A stretch of DNA of 64,000 bases from contig CM049311.1 in NCBI GenBank assembly GCA_026874595.1, positions 17,073,676 to 17,137,675 on the forward strand. Direction: 5' to 3'. This document shows positions 24,158-36,700 of the stretch, one piece after another. The notes under the pieces are model-generated. The model did no database searches, was not told where the DNA came from, and saw only the letters and a program-made list of their open reading frames with translations. Position 1 is the stretch's first letter. Each line of letters starts with the position of its first letter. The stretch comes from Sipunculus nudus (Eukaryota; Annelida; Sipuncula; Golfingiida; Sipunculidae). The translations under genes were made by a program, and so were the position numbers.

Positions 24158-25003
24158 AAACACCGGTTTATAAAATGCCAGTTACGGGATAAACTGGATA
24201 TCTTTTTCGTCACCAGCAGCGCTCACATATATTCCCGAACAAGTGTTAAATAATAATTAACATGGGAGTTGCCGTACATCATCTTTTATCGCCCTTCGCC
24301 GGTTCTCAGGTGTCAAACGATCTTCTCTCCTGCAATATTCTAATTTTTCATATTTTACATATAATAATTCACACACTGAGAAAAATAATTATTTTTTCCT
24401 GTACGAATTCAAGTAGACATTACGGTATTTTGTGAATTCTAAGCAAGGTTTAGATATAACATTATTTAGTAAATGGATCCAAAGTCTTTAATTCTATTTA
24501 TTAATATATTCATTTGCAATATTATATTATTCTCTGAAAAGTGAAGGGGGGGGGATGATTACATTAACCATCCCCCCCTTGCCAAAAAGTGGGGGGTATA
24601 TATACCCCCCATCCCCCCCCCCCCCCTATATTGACGTCCCTACTAGTCATTATTGATCTTAGTTCAAATTATGAACTATTAAAATTTCAGCATTACACAG
24701 GTAGTGCCAATGAAGATGTTTTGTATGTGAGGTCATTCTGTGGGTGGCTTCATATTTGCAAGGTAAAAATTTTACTATTTCCACTTTTCAGTGTTATACG
24801 AATGTTCCGTTTTTGTGAGCACATTATAGTAAAATCCTATACAAAGTAAACCATCACTATGTGAATCAGTTATATCATTCAGTAAAATGTGCGCAATATC
24901 TTAATAATTGAAGGGGGACCCAAGGAAACATTGCACGAGTTGGAATACTAGTAAGTGTTCTTTAGTGGCAGATAATTCAAAAGAGCTGATATCATTTATA
25001 ATA

Positions 25004-25192
25004 CATTGGAGCCTCTCCTATTAGGCACCTCCATCAAGTGGGAACCTCTATATAGTGGGCACTTTTTGACAGTCCTGACTTTTTACATATTTATTTTTTA
25101 TGTTCTGACCATGACCTTCGTATAGTGGGCACCTGTATAAAATGGGCATTTTGGCCCAGTCCCAAGGGTGCCCACATACAGATGTTTAACTG
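25004..25192. mobile_element. pogo/Tigger-like MITE, 189 bp
   Basis: TA dinucleotides (25002-25003 and 25193-25194) flank ends CATTGGAGCCTCTCCTA and, inverted, CAGTTAAACATCTGTATG, which resemble the CAGTTGAACCTC-type ends of pogo-like elements. The internal 'agtgggcac' motif appears in both halves. It is non-coding. Confidence 0.6.
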
Positions 25193-25489
25193 TATCAGTC
25201 TTTGAACTTTGAAGATCTATTATTACTTATATGAACTTTGAGATCTATTATTACTTGTAAAAAATATGAATATTTTACCATTAGACTTTCCTTCCACAAT
25301 GGGCCTCTTATTCATGAACCGACCCCCCCCCCCCCCCCCCCCCCCCACAGAAGGAAAAGGCCGCCACAGTATCTGTAGTTTAAATCTACACATAACATTG
25401 TATTCTTTGCAAGACATTTAATTTATATTTATTGACACCTGCAAATAAAGGACAACCACATCATTTGAAGGTCCCAAAAACAGGGAACA

Positions 25490-25712
25490 TGCGTTAAAAT
25501 TGAAAAAGTACAGATGGCACCACCAGTTTGAAGGAACTGATAACACACTCCAAGATCAACATGCATGCAAAGAATGAACGGTGATCGATGCATTAGTTAT
25601 TCATATACTGGTGCTTTTGTATCTAATATTTAATTATTATGGGGGTACTAAAGTCAGCCCAATATCTTTGAGAAAATGATTAACAGAGACCTTTCTGTCA
25701 GCTGAGCTAAAA
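25490..25712 (+). repeat. Fragment of the 'TCAGCTGAGCTAAAA' repeat family
   Basis: It contains a core unit (ggcaccaccagtttg, 'tgcattagttattcat', 'gggggtact') and ends TCAGCTGAGCTAAAA near 25710. The (GGAC)n stretch is missing, so this is a decayed or internally deleted copy of the family seen at 35937-37092 and 47321-48825. Confidence 0.7.
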
Positions 25713-25719
25713 ATGTAAA

Positions 25720-27360
25720 AGATGACACTGTATACGTGTTACTAAGGACATTCTGGCATCGTTTCTCCCAGAAGGCACTGTGATAGTCCTGTCACAAAAT
25801 AATATCAGATTTCTCAGGATTTTTTTAAATATATAAAAAGTTTCACCCTTACGATGCACTTGGCATTTTACTGGACTCTAAAGACCATAAATGGCCATTT
25901 CAGAGGTGTTGTCATGGTTGAGTTGCATGAAAATGGTTGAGTTTCACCACTGTATATAATATATTACAGATATGGTAGAAGGCAACAAATGAAAAACACA
26001 CAATCAGCAAAATAAATTAATGCAAAACATCAATTTTAAATTGTAATAATTTATTAAATGGTTCGAATGGTAATGATTCATTTGAAGTATGATATATCTC
26101 TACTTAACACATTTAACAGGCTACCACACAAGGTATGCCAAGTTTTATAGGCTGCAAACACTGAACACATGACAATGAAACTCACTTCAAAAACCAGGAT
26201 AAATAACTTTATCTAATCCCACATGCACAACAATTTATACTTTTTATGTAAATAAACTAAAAACTTGCGTCTCTGCTGGAGGGATATTCATAACAGGGAT
26301 ATTCATAACACAGACTTTTGTTGTGTTTGTGAAATTTATGGAAGGGATATTTATTTAAGGCTTGTATATTACAAACTTATGATATTGTGTTTGGGATATT
26401 GTGTGAATCATGATTGCAATTTTTGAGATGACAAGACAGGACCTAAGAAAATTTAACATATTCTAGGTTGAGTCTGCTAACATATGGATACATGTACACT
26501 ATGGTTCAGGTCCAAGTCAACAATGTTCTGGGGTATGCCTGGTTTTAATGAGATCATTAAACATTTCTAATCAGATTTATATGTTCATGCACAAATTTGG
26601 AACAAGTTGACTAAATTTTCTACCCTAGAGAAGTAAAATACAGATCTAAATTGTGTATATTAAACATATCTAAATATAAAATAAATTTATGACAAATAAC
26701 ACATCAAAGAAGCATGCAATTGAACAATATATCATCAAATGAATTACTTGTTCTAACTCACAGCATTTTATAGTCAACTTACCAATTAAGTAAAACCTGG
26801 TTGCAAGTCTTTAACTGTATAGCTTAGATATCATCATGTTAAGAGATTCCATAAGTTCTAGCACAGCAACATGCATATTTTATAAGCTTTGCTTCAGGGC
26901 ATCATGTGGAACCGGCTACAACTGCTACACGTAACAATTTGTTTGCTGGATACAGTCATACACATTCCGCATGCCGGATCCAAGCATAGCTTAAGTCACT
27001 TTACTTATTTAGTCAATAACAAAACTCAATATCGATAATTATCCACATGCCACATGACGGCTTCACATTCCCCAAATATAGATTCTCAGCTGAAAGGGGC
27101 CAAATCCCCTATAAACCATGTTGAATTACCACATAAAAAATAGCTTATTCCCTTTCAAATTAATCAGTACCTGCCAAAATATTGCCTACTCCAGTAAACG
27201 AGTGTTAAAAATGGTGGACTGGGCACGATTACACGTGTCAACATATACACAGCGTGTTGGGTCGTGTGCATCTCAGAGCTACAACACGTGTCAAACAGGA
27301 GATGCCCTGACTGACTTGGCCCAAAAAAAAAAAAATAAGGGTGTGTTGCAGCTGACAATC
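25720..27360. other. AT-rich non-coding stretch
   Basis: No exon, RNA gene or clear element boundary was recognised. The short open frames are typical of AT-rich noise. A two-unit repeat of 'gggatattcataac' lies at about 26280-26310. Confidence 0.5.
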
Positions 27361-27753
27361 AGACCTCCAGTCATGCAGCCTTGTTATAGTAACCAGACCC
27401 ACATGGATTGTTTTTACAAACATGCAGAGCCATAACAAAGTGTTAAACAGTCGTATGCACGGTACTGAGACTGCATGCTGGAGAGGTTTAGCTTTGAAAC
27501 TTTTGTATAAAGCAAAACTGAACTGACAGTGTGAAAGAACATTGCTCCTAATTATGCAGACCTCCAGTCATGCAGCCTTGTTACAGTAACCAGACCCACA
27601 TGGATTGTTTTTACAAACATGCAGAGCCATAACAAAGTGTTAAACAGTTGTATGCACGGTACTGAGACTGCATGCTGGGGAGGTTTAACTTTGAAACTTT
27701 TGTATAAAGCAAAACTGAACTGACAGTGTGAAAGAACATTGCTCCTAATTATG
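27361..27753. repeat. Tandem duplication of a 197-bp unit
   Basis: 27361-27557 is repeated at 27558-27753 (both start agacctccagtcatgcagcc and end ctcctaattatg) with only a few substitutions. It has no coding potential. The near-identity indicates a recent local duplication. Confidence 0.93.
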
Positions 27754-29077
27754 TCCCTTGAAAGCTAAATCCAGTTCTAAAACCTGCAGCTACCCCTCCT
27801 CATAAAACAAAGCATCAGCAAAAGAAGATGGTTACTTTTGTAGTGTGATGTTGGTGATTACAGAAACATATTAACCACAGTACAAATTAATTGATAAGCC
27901 AATGATCAAAATCAGAAATAGGCCTGATCAGAATCCTGATCAAACTTCAAGCTGGACCAGTTTTTTATATTTTTCTAGACCACATGGTTATCAAATTAAA
28001 TGATACATCGACAGGATGTTCTCCTCCATTCTGTTTGTTCCCATATGGCTGAAATACTAACACAAAATGCTATAAGCAACTCCATCTGTCACTTTTCTAA
28101 CCTTCATATAAGTTTACAAGAGTACTCATTGACCTGATATTTACTGCAGTGCATCAATTGGTAACTAAAAGTGCAATCAAAACAACAAACACAACAGTCA
28201 ATATAAGCCAAATATGATCATCATATGTAAAACAATATCAAGTAACATACACACCATGCAGCATTATCAATTATATCTATGGAGTACAGTATACCCATAT
28301 GGACCACTGAATTTCTTTTGATATTAATTTCTGCAGTGAAAATTTGAGTCTGCAGTGTGCCATATAACATTAAGTAATATTATCCCTAGTTAGTTAACAT
28401 ATAAACAAGCTCGAATTCTGTGCATGCATGATTCCTGAACATAAAATAGAAAAAATCTACAGAATCTAAGAATAAATACAATAGAACAAAGATGGTTCTA
28501 ACATTTATTATATGAAGACCCTTAGATCCTAAGTTGAAGAGAACATGAAAAAAATAAAAAGAATTTAAAATATATAAATTATAAATATTCCAAAGTAAAA
28601 ATTTATTGTACATTCTTCAAGCACAATCCTGATGCTCTTTGAAAATAAAATTTAATCAAATGGAATTGGTGAATTTCTGTAATTTGAACAGATTGTAGTA
28701 GAACTGAATCAGGTACATTTATTCAAGTCATCTGGACACACTGATCACTTGCCTATTTCAGCACAAAATGCAGTTCTAACTTGTTTATTAAATTACCTTG
28801 AACTAAATCAAATCATCTTGCCTCTAGTGACTGCTATACACATTTTTCACGTACACTACACAACAAACCTGCTTTCATGCTTAGCCGTGTTTTTTTTTGG
28901 AAATGCCAAATGGTTACACCTGTCATAATGAAATACATAAATCATTGCTTCAACTGTACCTGAACTTCACAAATTAAAATAATGCCTTTACTGAAATGCA
29001 ATCTACCTATACTGCATGTTCCATCTTACTAATACTCAGAAAGTGATTAGAACCTTAAATGTGATACAAGCCAACAT

Positions 29078-29079
<2 letters not shown>

Positions 29080-29126
<47 letters not shown>
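29080..29126. repeat. (TA)n microsatellite
   Basis: Perfect TA run in the stretch between the convergent genes. Confidence 0.95.
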
Positions 29127-29129
<3 letters not shown>

Positions 29130-29619
29130 ATGTGTAACAATAATATTTGATACTATTTTATTATTAATATACTAAACAAATAAAACACTGGTGAATAAAT
29201 AACTAGCGTGCCTTGTTCAAAATCTTTATCTCCTTAATATCAGATTAAATGCTTTGAGATCATGTAGTGAGAAAGACTTAACCAGCAACCATGTGAAAAT
29301 ACAAGTGACAGTTTCAGTTTTATAGTATACATTTTAATAAAGTCAACATTACAGAGACAGCCTGTAGCTCCCTCTGTCACTTTCAAATATCTTGCAATTA
29401 AGCTTCATATGTACTGGTAGTCTTCAGTATCTAAATTTGGAGAGAAATCTTTGGATATGAGACTGTACCCACTGATACCCAAAGAGTAGCATATATATGG
29501 CAGGAATACTTTGAGATAATTAGGAGGTCCCACTGCTGAGTGTTGGTCATGGTTGAAATTTAAATCTGCATAAAATGGGGTAAATGGCCAATTTAGTGGA
29601 CCTAATGGTTGGTCCTGTT

Positions 29620-30070
29620 CATGAGTGAGTTACTGACTTGTTCAGCAGTGATCAAAATTTGTTGGTCAAAGCTCAAGGAGGGGTTTATATGCATTTGTTC
29701 AATGTTGCTAAGGGTTGGGTAACTGATGTTTTCAGGGGTGCTAAGGGCAGGGTTACTGACCTACACATTTGTGTTCATGTTTTGAGATACTGGCCTGTTA
29801 AGCTGTGATCATATCTGAGGTACTGACTTATCCAGTAGTGCTCTGGACTGAGTGACTGATCAGGTCTGCTGTGTACTCAGAGTAGGATTACTGACTTGCT
29901 CAGTACATCTCATTGTTGGGTATTGACTTTTACTGAAACGAGCTAGGATACTGACCCATTCAAAAAAGCTTAGGTAAGGGTAACCAATCAATTCTGCAGA
30001 GCTTGTTCAATAGAGCACTGGTGAAAATTACTTGTTTGTTCAGATTAGTTGAAGCAGATTACTGGGTGAC
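29620..30070. repeat. Degenerate minisatellite
   Basis: Variants of 'ttactgacttgttcagcagtg' recur roughly every 60-70 bases (about 29629, 29718, 29751, 29816, 29887, 29946). The units are strongly diverged, so this is an old array. Confidence 0.6.
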
Positions 30071-32722
30071 AGTTGGACCAGTTTCTTCAACTCACAATTA
30101 ATTACATGTATCTAAATTAAAGTATTCTATACTCCTTTTCTTATTCATAGTTTACCCATTGGGTCCTTGTCTGAGTGAAATAACCAATGTACATTAAAAC
30201 CTCAAAATTATGACTACAAATGGGTCATTAGGTCAGGTTTTACTGTTTACTGTATGAAAACACCACAAAGTAAAAACACTTAAACTAAATGCCCAAACTC
30301 ACAATGTGTGATTTGTGTGACATACATAGAATGGGGATCTCTTTCTTAATTCTCAAACAAGCTTCAAACTAATACGATCACAGGTTTAACATAACCTGCT
30401 TATAACAAATATAATAGTCTCATCAAGTTACAGCATTTAAGTGGGATGTTACAAATAGTGTTAAAGACTTTGGTAAAAGAGAACAAATTTCTTAATAAGC
30501 ACATAGCTTAAAGCTGCAGTACCTAAAACCTGACTAGCACAATCACATATGAAACACTGTGACAGTTACAGTCCTTAATAAGCTTCCGCTCTTTTTAAAT
30601 AACTTTAACCTACTGCAGTCTTGTTTAAAATATTGTAGAACACCTTAAGAATTACAACATATCTGCCAGGCAAGTATGTACATATAATCGCCAAACACAA
30701 TCTGAAAGTGTAAAATTATTTTTCACAACCAATTCATTTATAACTGAACAAACCAGGTGTAGCTTAGCTGTTAAGAACTCTGAAATGATACTTATACCTA
30801 ATGTCTAAAAATAAAGGGTGGTGCATATTTCAGCCTATCTATCTGCTAATATATTATAAGAAACCAAAAACAATCGTTCTTGATTGAAAGACTACTTAAA
30901 TTATTATCAGTCTTTATCAATGAACAAAATTTACAATGTTACATGATTCAGACACTCCAGTTATTAGTATACCCAAGCATTACAAATCTGCCTAACTATT
31001 TCTCTTTATAAATATGATTTTTAAATGCAACTCAAACCCCATCTTGCTGACATCCAAGGTGTCCACATACCTCTTAAGCAATAAACCTTAGTTTACAGGG
31101 TGGCTAAACCAGCTTTTTCAAGTGTATTTAATATGACAACCTGGTGGCTTGAGTATAGTCACAATGATCTCAAAACTAATGAGTTACTATTTTTATATCA
31201 TTGACCTTGGAACTGTATGAAGCAGTCAGGTGATGTATAAATATGATACAAAATAGCAGTGTTATTTATTAAGGTACTAATATAAGGGTTATGGGAAACA
31301 CTATTACAGTGTTTCTTTCCTTATTGATAGTTCATCTCATGTTGTGGTTATGATCAGTAAAACGGCATAATTTCAACCTCTAAGGGGACCTCAATGAAGA
31401 TGTCAATTTTCGAGGTGGTCATCTAAAAAAGGTTTTATATAAAGAGCAAAAAAAGAACTGGGACTGTGAGCAAGATTCATTATTTTGAGGTGGTCGTTAA
31501 GCTGAGGAGCTTTTTAAGCTAGATTTGTATTTGCTGAGATTTATAGACAATGTTGTGATAAAAAATTCTAAAATATCCATCTGTTACACTACTTATTCAG
31601 AGGATATATATTGCAGTGAGGATTCAAACTGTGCTTCTTAAAAAAAAAAAAGTTTAAAATTTGCAATAACCTACTCTCATTTGCTGGATCATAATTCTTG
31701 GCTCTGTGCCAGAACCTGGAGGCGAAACCTAACAAAACTTGCAACCGCAAGTAATAGTTTAAAGCAAAGCAGATACAAAACAACTGTAGCATATAGCCGC
31801 TGCTAGGAGTGTATTTTGTTATGACCCTGCCAAATGAGTTATGACATTATTAGTCTGAGGTAGTTGAGATGATGAACCAGTCTTAATATGGTGTGAAAGT
31901 CCATACTCCTAAACAACCAGGTGGTAGAGGTCAACTGATTTTTACTGATGATCGATCATGAAATTACAACCTTTTATCAACACTATTATAAACAGGATAT
32001 ATAATCTGAATCCATTTATATATTTATAATTCTTTTAAATGCTATCACCCAACTCTACTTCACAGTAATGTAGCACTTCACTAACCCAAAAACAGCTTGT
32101 AAACATACCCAGGGTCTGGTGCATTTGTACAATGCAAATGCAAAACATTGCAGGGTTAACAGATCTATGACTGTCTGCATAGTAAGGAATTACAGAAACT
32201 TATTTTTGATCTTCTACATTTTACAATATGTTGCCTTAATTAACCAGCCACACAAGTTATCAAACAGAGCCCCTGGCATTTGTGATCTAGCACATCATTC
32301 AAGGTTTATATCAATAGCCGTAGATGATTCGGCTAATAAATACAGTGGTCACATATCAGCCCGGTTCTCAGTGTACCAAGTGAAACAATGCCCAAGAATG
32401 AAATCGACAATCTTCATGGAGCGTGTGACATCACTTTGCTTTGTGATGCATGACCCGGGAATGAAACTGACAACAAAGCAGGACCCTGAACATATGATCG
32501 TGCCTGCAGGTGTATGCTTTGGAACTGTTTTTCTCGAGTACTTTGTGTAAATATATGGACAGACTGGTTGGGTATTGCCTTTGTTTTGGGTAATAACATG
32601 TGGTTATTAAATAGCCAGTTTTGCCACCATCTGAAATAGTGAATTGCCTAAGAGGTGAGCGGTTACCTTGAACGTAACATAGATGCTTCAAACCAACAGT
32701 CCTGTCCACAGCAAGGTAATCC

Positions 32723-32869
32723 TCAATGAAACCTATACTGCCTCAGCGGTTTGAGGAACTGTGCCTTTGGTGGTTGCGTCTCATCATCATTTTTCTTTAT
32801 CTCTGTAAAGCGTTCTCCTTTTGTTGTCACAACCTTGTTATCCAGGTACCTTGTCATCTTTTTGGGTTC
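32723..32869 (-). CDS. CUEDC2: CUEDC2 coding exon 8
   Basis: Acceptor gtttatag|GAACCCAA; stop TGA at 32725-32723; residues 254-301. TRYLDNKVVTTKGERFTEI and the terminal LKPLRQYRFH match human IRYIDNQVVSTKGERF and LKPARKYRFH. The + strand frame over this exon is a shadow. Confidence 0.94.
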   Translation of the reverse strand, partial: EPKKMTRYLDNKVVTTKGERFTEIKKNDDETQPPKAQFLKPLRQYRFH

Positions 32870-32920
32870 CTATAAACAGAAAAGATTGTTTCTGCAGGTA
32901 CACTGCTACCTGAGGGGAAA

Positions 32921-32993
<73 letters not shown>

Positions 32994-33676
32994 GACCTAC
33001 AAAATAACTCATTCTTAAAAGAATAAATGTTTTTAAAGGTCCAAGGGCTTTCTATGAACTGTAACCTCTTATTTATTGGTTATATCTTTTGAGTTGTTAA
33101 AGCGTCATCTTTCGTCAGTTATATAAGTGTTTGAATGTCAAGTGACGCCACTCTGGCATTCGAAATGAAGACAACATGTCCCTCAAATATACTTCCATAC
33201 TTTCAGGTGAGCATATCTTTTCATACCTTGTTTAATATTAAAAGTAATTCTGCTTGAAAAATTCTGTATGTGAATTACGTAGTTATCATTTTCTAGGCTT
33301 GTTACATTATTATGCCAAGTTTGGCTGTAACACTACATTATCTGGAGTAAGGCCCAGTTAGGCCATGGGGCCATGTTTTAAGTAATAATGCTCAGTTTGA
33401 CTAAGATGCCATGTTTTTAGTAAAACTGCCCAGTTAGGCCATCAGGTAACGATATTAATAAATGTAGCTTTGTAAATTTCTTGCCATGTGGCATGTACCT
33501 TATATTTGTTTAATTGCATGTACAAGTCTACAGATGGCACCATGACTATGGCATTCAAACTTTGAGGACAGCATGTCCCTCAATTGTGCTTTTGTCACTT
33601 CTTTCAGAATAAAGCCATGTGTCACGTAGTGTCCTGGGTCGTCTATTTCTCCATGCTTGTGTGTGCCTCTTGAGCC

Positions 33677-33733
<57 letters not shown>

Positions 33734-36700
33734 TCTTACATATAGGAACAATTAGAAGCCCTGGCCAAGGATATTAAGTGATCTTACCTTCTTTGGTAGC
33801 ATCGGCTTGTGCTCTTTTTTATCATCATCTGTGTCTATGTATGAGTATCTACAATGTACAACATCATGATCATCTAATATAAATAAAGGCATTGCATTAT
33901 GATCAAAAACTGTTAAAACTTAACATAATGCCAACAAGCCTAGGAGATATTAGGGAGAAACAATGCCCTTATCTGCATCAGGCCCACACTCAGGCACAGT
34001 TGGGAATACTACCTAGATGGATCCACTTTCCATAATTTTTAGTGGGTTTCAATCTAAATTACACCATAAATCAGAAAAAAATAAAATATTTAGACACACA
34101 ATCTGAATTTCTCCACAGATTAAAGCCATCAGCTTACTGTAATGCTAAGTAGAATCCAACTAGTGCATCAAAGGGCTACACTCCTCAAGCGGCGGTTATT
34201 TACTGCAGTCATCCCAGGCATCTGTGTAACTGCTGCTTGCTATAGCAATGTTCTCTGGGCAGGAACACCAGCACAGAATTGTTATCAGACCACTGATATT
34301 CCATTCAAAATTTTAAACATGCGACTCGTTGGTCCGATACCACCTATTCTGGCATAGGGCCAAGGAACAGACCATTAAGAGCTTGTGTCCCGGTGTGATC
34401 AAATAAACAAGAGCAGGTGTCGCAAAATTTGGCTGGACGCACAATGCAATATCAGTGGTCTGATTAAAATTGTTTGCTCTGTACACACTCTGATGTTGCT
34501 GCCCAGAGCACCTCGCCACTGCAAGCAGTGGTTACACACGAAAAGATATCTGGGTCAACTGTAGTGAATAACTCCCGGTAAAGCCCAATTGATAATGTGT
34601 CTCAAGTGCTTGTTCACTGGGGATACATTCACTAGTTACCTTACAACAGGCAAGACTGCAGGCAAGAAGAAGGAAAATTCTGAAAATGAAACTTTTTGCA
34701 AGAAAAGAAATTAATGAAATCTAAGAACTTACTGCATTCCTGCTTTTCCATTAGAATTTGATGCCCATAAATATATTTAAATGAACATCAAGATGGTTTT
34801 ATTAAGGTAAACCCTATATGTACTGTAGACGTATATACACACATCATACTGACCTTGCAAGGATTTCTTGTTTCACCTTCTTGTCATCCAACACTGCCAC
34901 TGTCTTCTTCTTAGCACTTGGTTTCTTAGTCTAATTTCCATGATAAAAAATAAAATCATTTTTACAACTGCAAATTATAAATTAGGAAAACTTAATTAGT
35001 AATAAAATTACTCACAATATTTTGAACCAACCTTTATTTTGTTTATCTTAATATTATATATATACATTTTTCTGGTTCATAAACAATTCTAAGTTCTTCC
35101 CTTATGACAAAATATCCCAGCCTCTAACTCAAGTGATTGTATTTTAAATCAATGCAAAGTCTTAAATAATTTGTTACCATACTCTTCTTATGAACAAGGC
35201 AAAGTATTTTCATATAAAATATACTTTTGTCCAAAACCATCAAACTGGCAGACAGAGCCCTTCCTGAGATTCATAGCCAATTCACCCTGATACAGAAAAC
35301 AACTGTTCACTTGAGCATAATTATAGTCAAGACAAGGGTACCAGGTCTTAATATAAGTGTTAAAACTGGGTGTGCTTTGACCATCCATTGATTTAAATAT
35401 ATAAACATTACCAATCTTATGCTAATTTGAATACAAAATTGAACTCTAGATATATACATACATGTACTTGTAAATTCTAAAAACCGCACTCTTTGTCAAA
35501 AACTGGTGCTTTCATCTGAGCAGAGTGAGTGAGAGCCCAGTTTTTTAAGCCTAAATATAACTGAATATATGACTATCATTCTGTCCTGAATCAGCTAAGA
35601 TCTATTTTATTAACAGTTAATACCTTGTAGGACAATGAATCAATGATGCTGTCCCCACACTCTTGTCGGTGGAGCACGAGCTGGGCCGCCTTGTCAAGGT
35701 CACCTCCAGCTAACGACAGACAGTGTGACACCTCCATTCCGCAGGACGCCGGGAACATCTCAAGAAGCACCTTGACCTGGTCATTACCTCCATAGTCCTA
35801 CGATTATAAAGAGAAAGGAAGTGATTAATATGTAAATTATAAATTAGGCAAAAAAAAATCCCACATCCAAAATTATATTTTAATTTTCGTCTTTCAAGAA
35901 GATAAATAATACTACTTTGATGAGATTTCGACCTGTGCCACCTGTCTTTGTTAGGCACAACAACAAAGGTGAAGGAACAACTATGCTGGGTTTCGGAAAG
36001 ATTGGTCCAAGGGTCTCAGAGGAGTTCTCTGGAAACTAATGCAGAGTTTTTGTATCACATTTTTAATTATTCTGGGCGGTACTTACGAGCCCCATAGCTT
36101 GGAGAATATGGGTAACAGAGACCATATTTCAGATTTCCATAGAGACTTTTCATGGACCTCCTTTGATGTCATGTTATAAGATTCAAGATCCAGCGGTTAC
36201 GATTTGTGCCCTGTTACAGATGACATCTTCTTTGAAGGTATCAAAAATAGAGAAAACAAATTCGTAAAAATTAGAAAAACACACATGGCGCCACTAGTTT
36301 GCAGGAACTGATGGAACACTCCATGATCATCATTCATACAAAGAATCATTCTGATCAATGCAGTAGTTATTCAGATACTTGAGCTTTTGTATCAAATTTT
36401 TTTTTATTCTCGGGGGTACTTATGAGACCAATAGCTCGGAGATTATGGGTAATAGAGACCTTATTTCAGATTTGCACAGAGACTTTTCATGGACCACCCC
36501 TGATGTTGAGTTAGTAGATTCCAGGTCCAGCAGTTACAATTTGTGCCCTGTTAACAAATGACAGCTTCTTTGAAGGGATCAAAAATAGAGAAAACAATTG
36601 TGAAGATTGGAAAAAAATATAGGTGGCGCCTCCAGGTCCAGCAGTTACAATTTGTGCCCTGTTAACAAATGACAGCTTCTTTGAAGGGATCAAATATAGA

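Larger units (their letters stand above)
22560..24425. mobile_element. TA-flanked TIR element nested inside the hAT MITE
   Basis: Ends CCGTAATGTCTAC...GTAGACATTACGG form a perfect 13-bp inverted repeat that continues imperfectly to about 24 bp (…TTCGTA). TA dinucleotides lie immediately outside (22558-22559 and 24426-24427), as for Tc1/mariner/pogo-type insertion. The 1.87-kb body has no recognised transposase and includes a tRNA-like segment (23313-23377) and a (GT)n(TA)n tract (about 24085-24148). Confidence 0.75.
22434..24642. mobile_element. hAT-type MITE carrying a nested element
   Basis: A perfect 8-bp duplication CTAGTCAT (22426-22433 and 24643-24650) flanks inverted ends CAGTGGCGTCAAT and, inverted, TAGGGACGTCAAT (10 of 13 match). 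The hAT part is only about 340 bp, rich in G/C homopolymer runs near both ends; the remainder is the nested TA-flanked element at 22560-24425. Confidence 0.8.
27754..32722. other. Long AT-rich stretch between the convergent genes
   Basis: This lies downstream of both HTATSF1 (+) and CUEDC2 (-). The part next to 32723 should include the CUEDC2 3' UTR, but no single minus-strand polyadenylation site stands out. It contains a (TA)n tract (29080-29126) and a degenerate minisatellite (29620-30070). No other exon was recognised. Confidence 0.5.

Noticed and set aside
32119-32550. 143-codon plus-strand open frame
   Set aside because: It matches no known motif, has AT-rich codon use without bias, sits downstream of the CUEDC2 stop on the opposite strand, and has no splice or initiation context. 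It is most likely chance.
32751-33026. 91-codon plus-strand frame with an alternating Ile-Tyr tail
   Set aside because: It is antisense to CUEDC2 exon 8 and runs through a (TA)n microsatellite.
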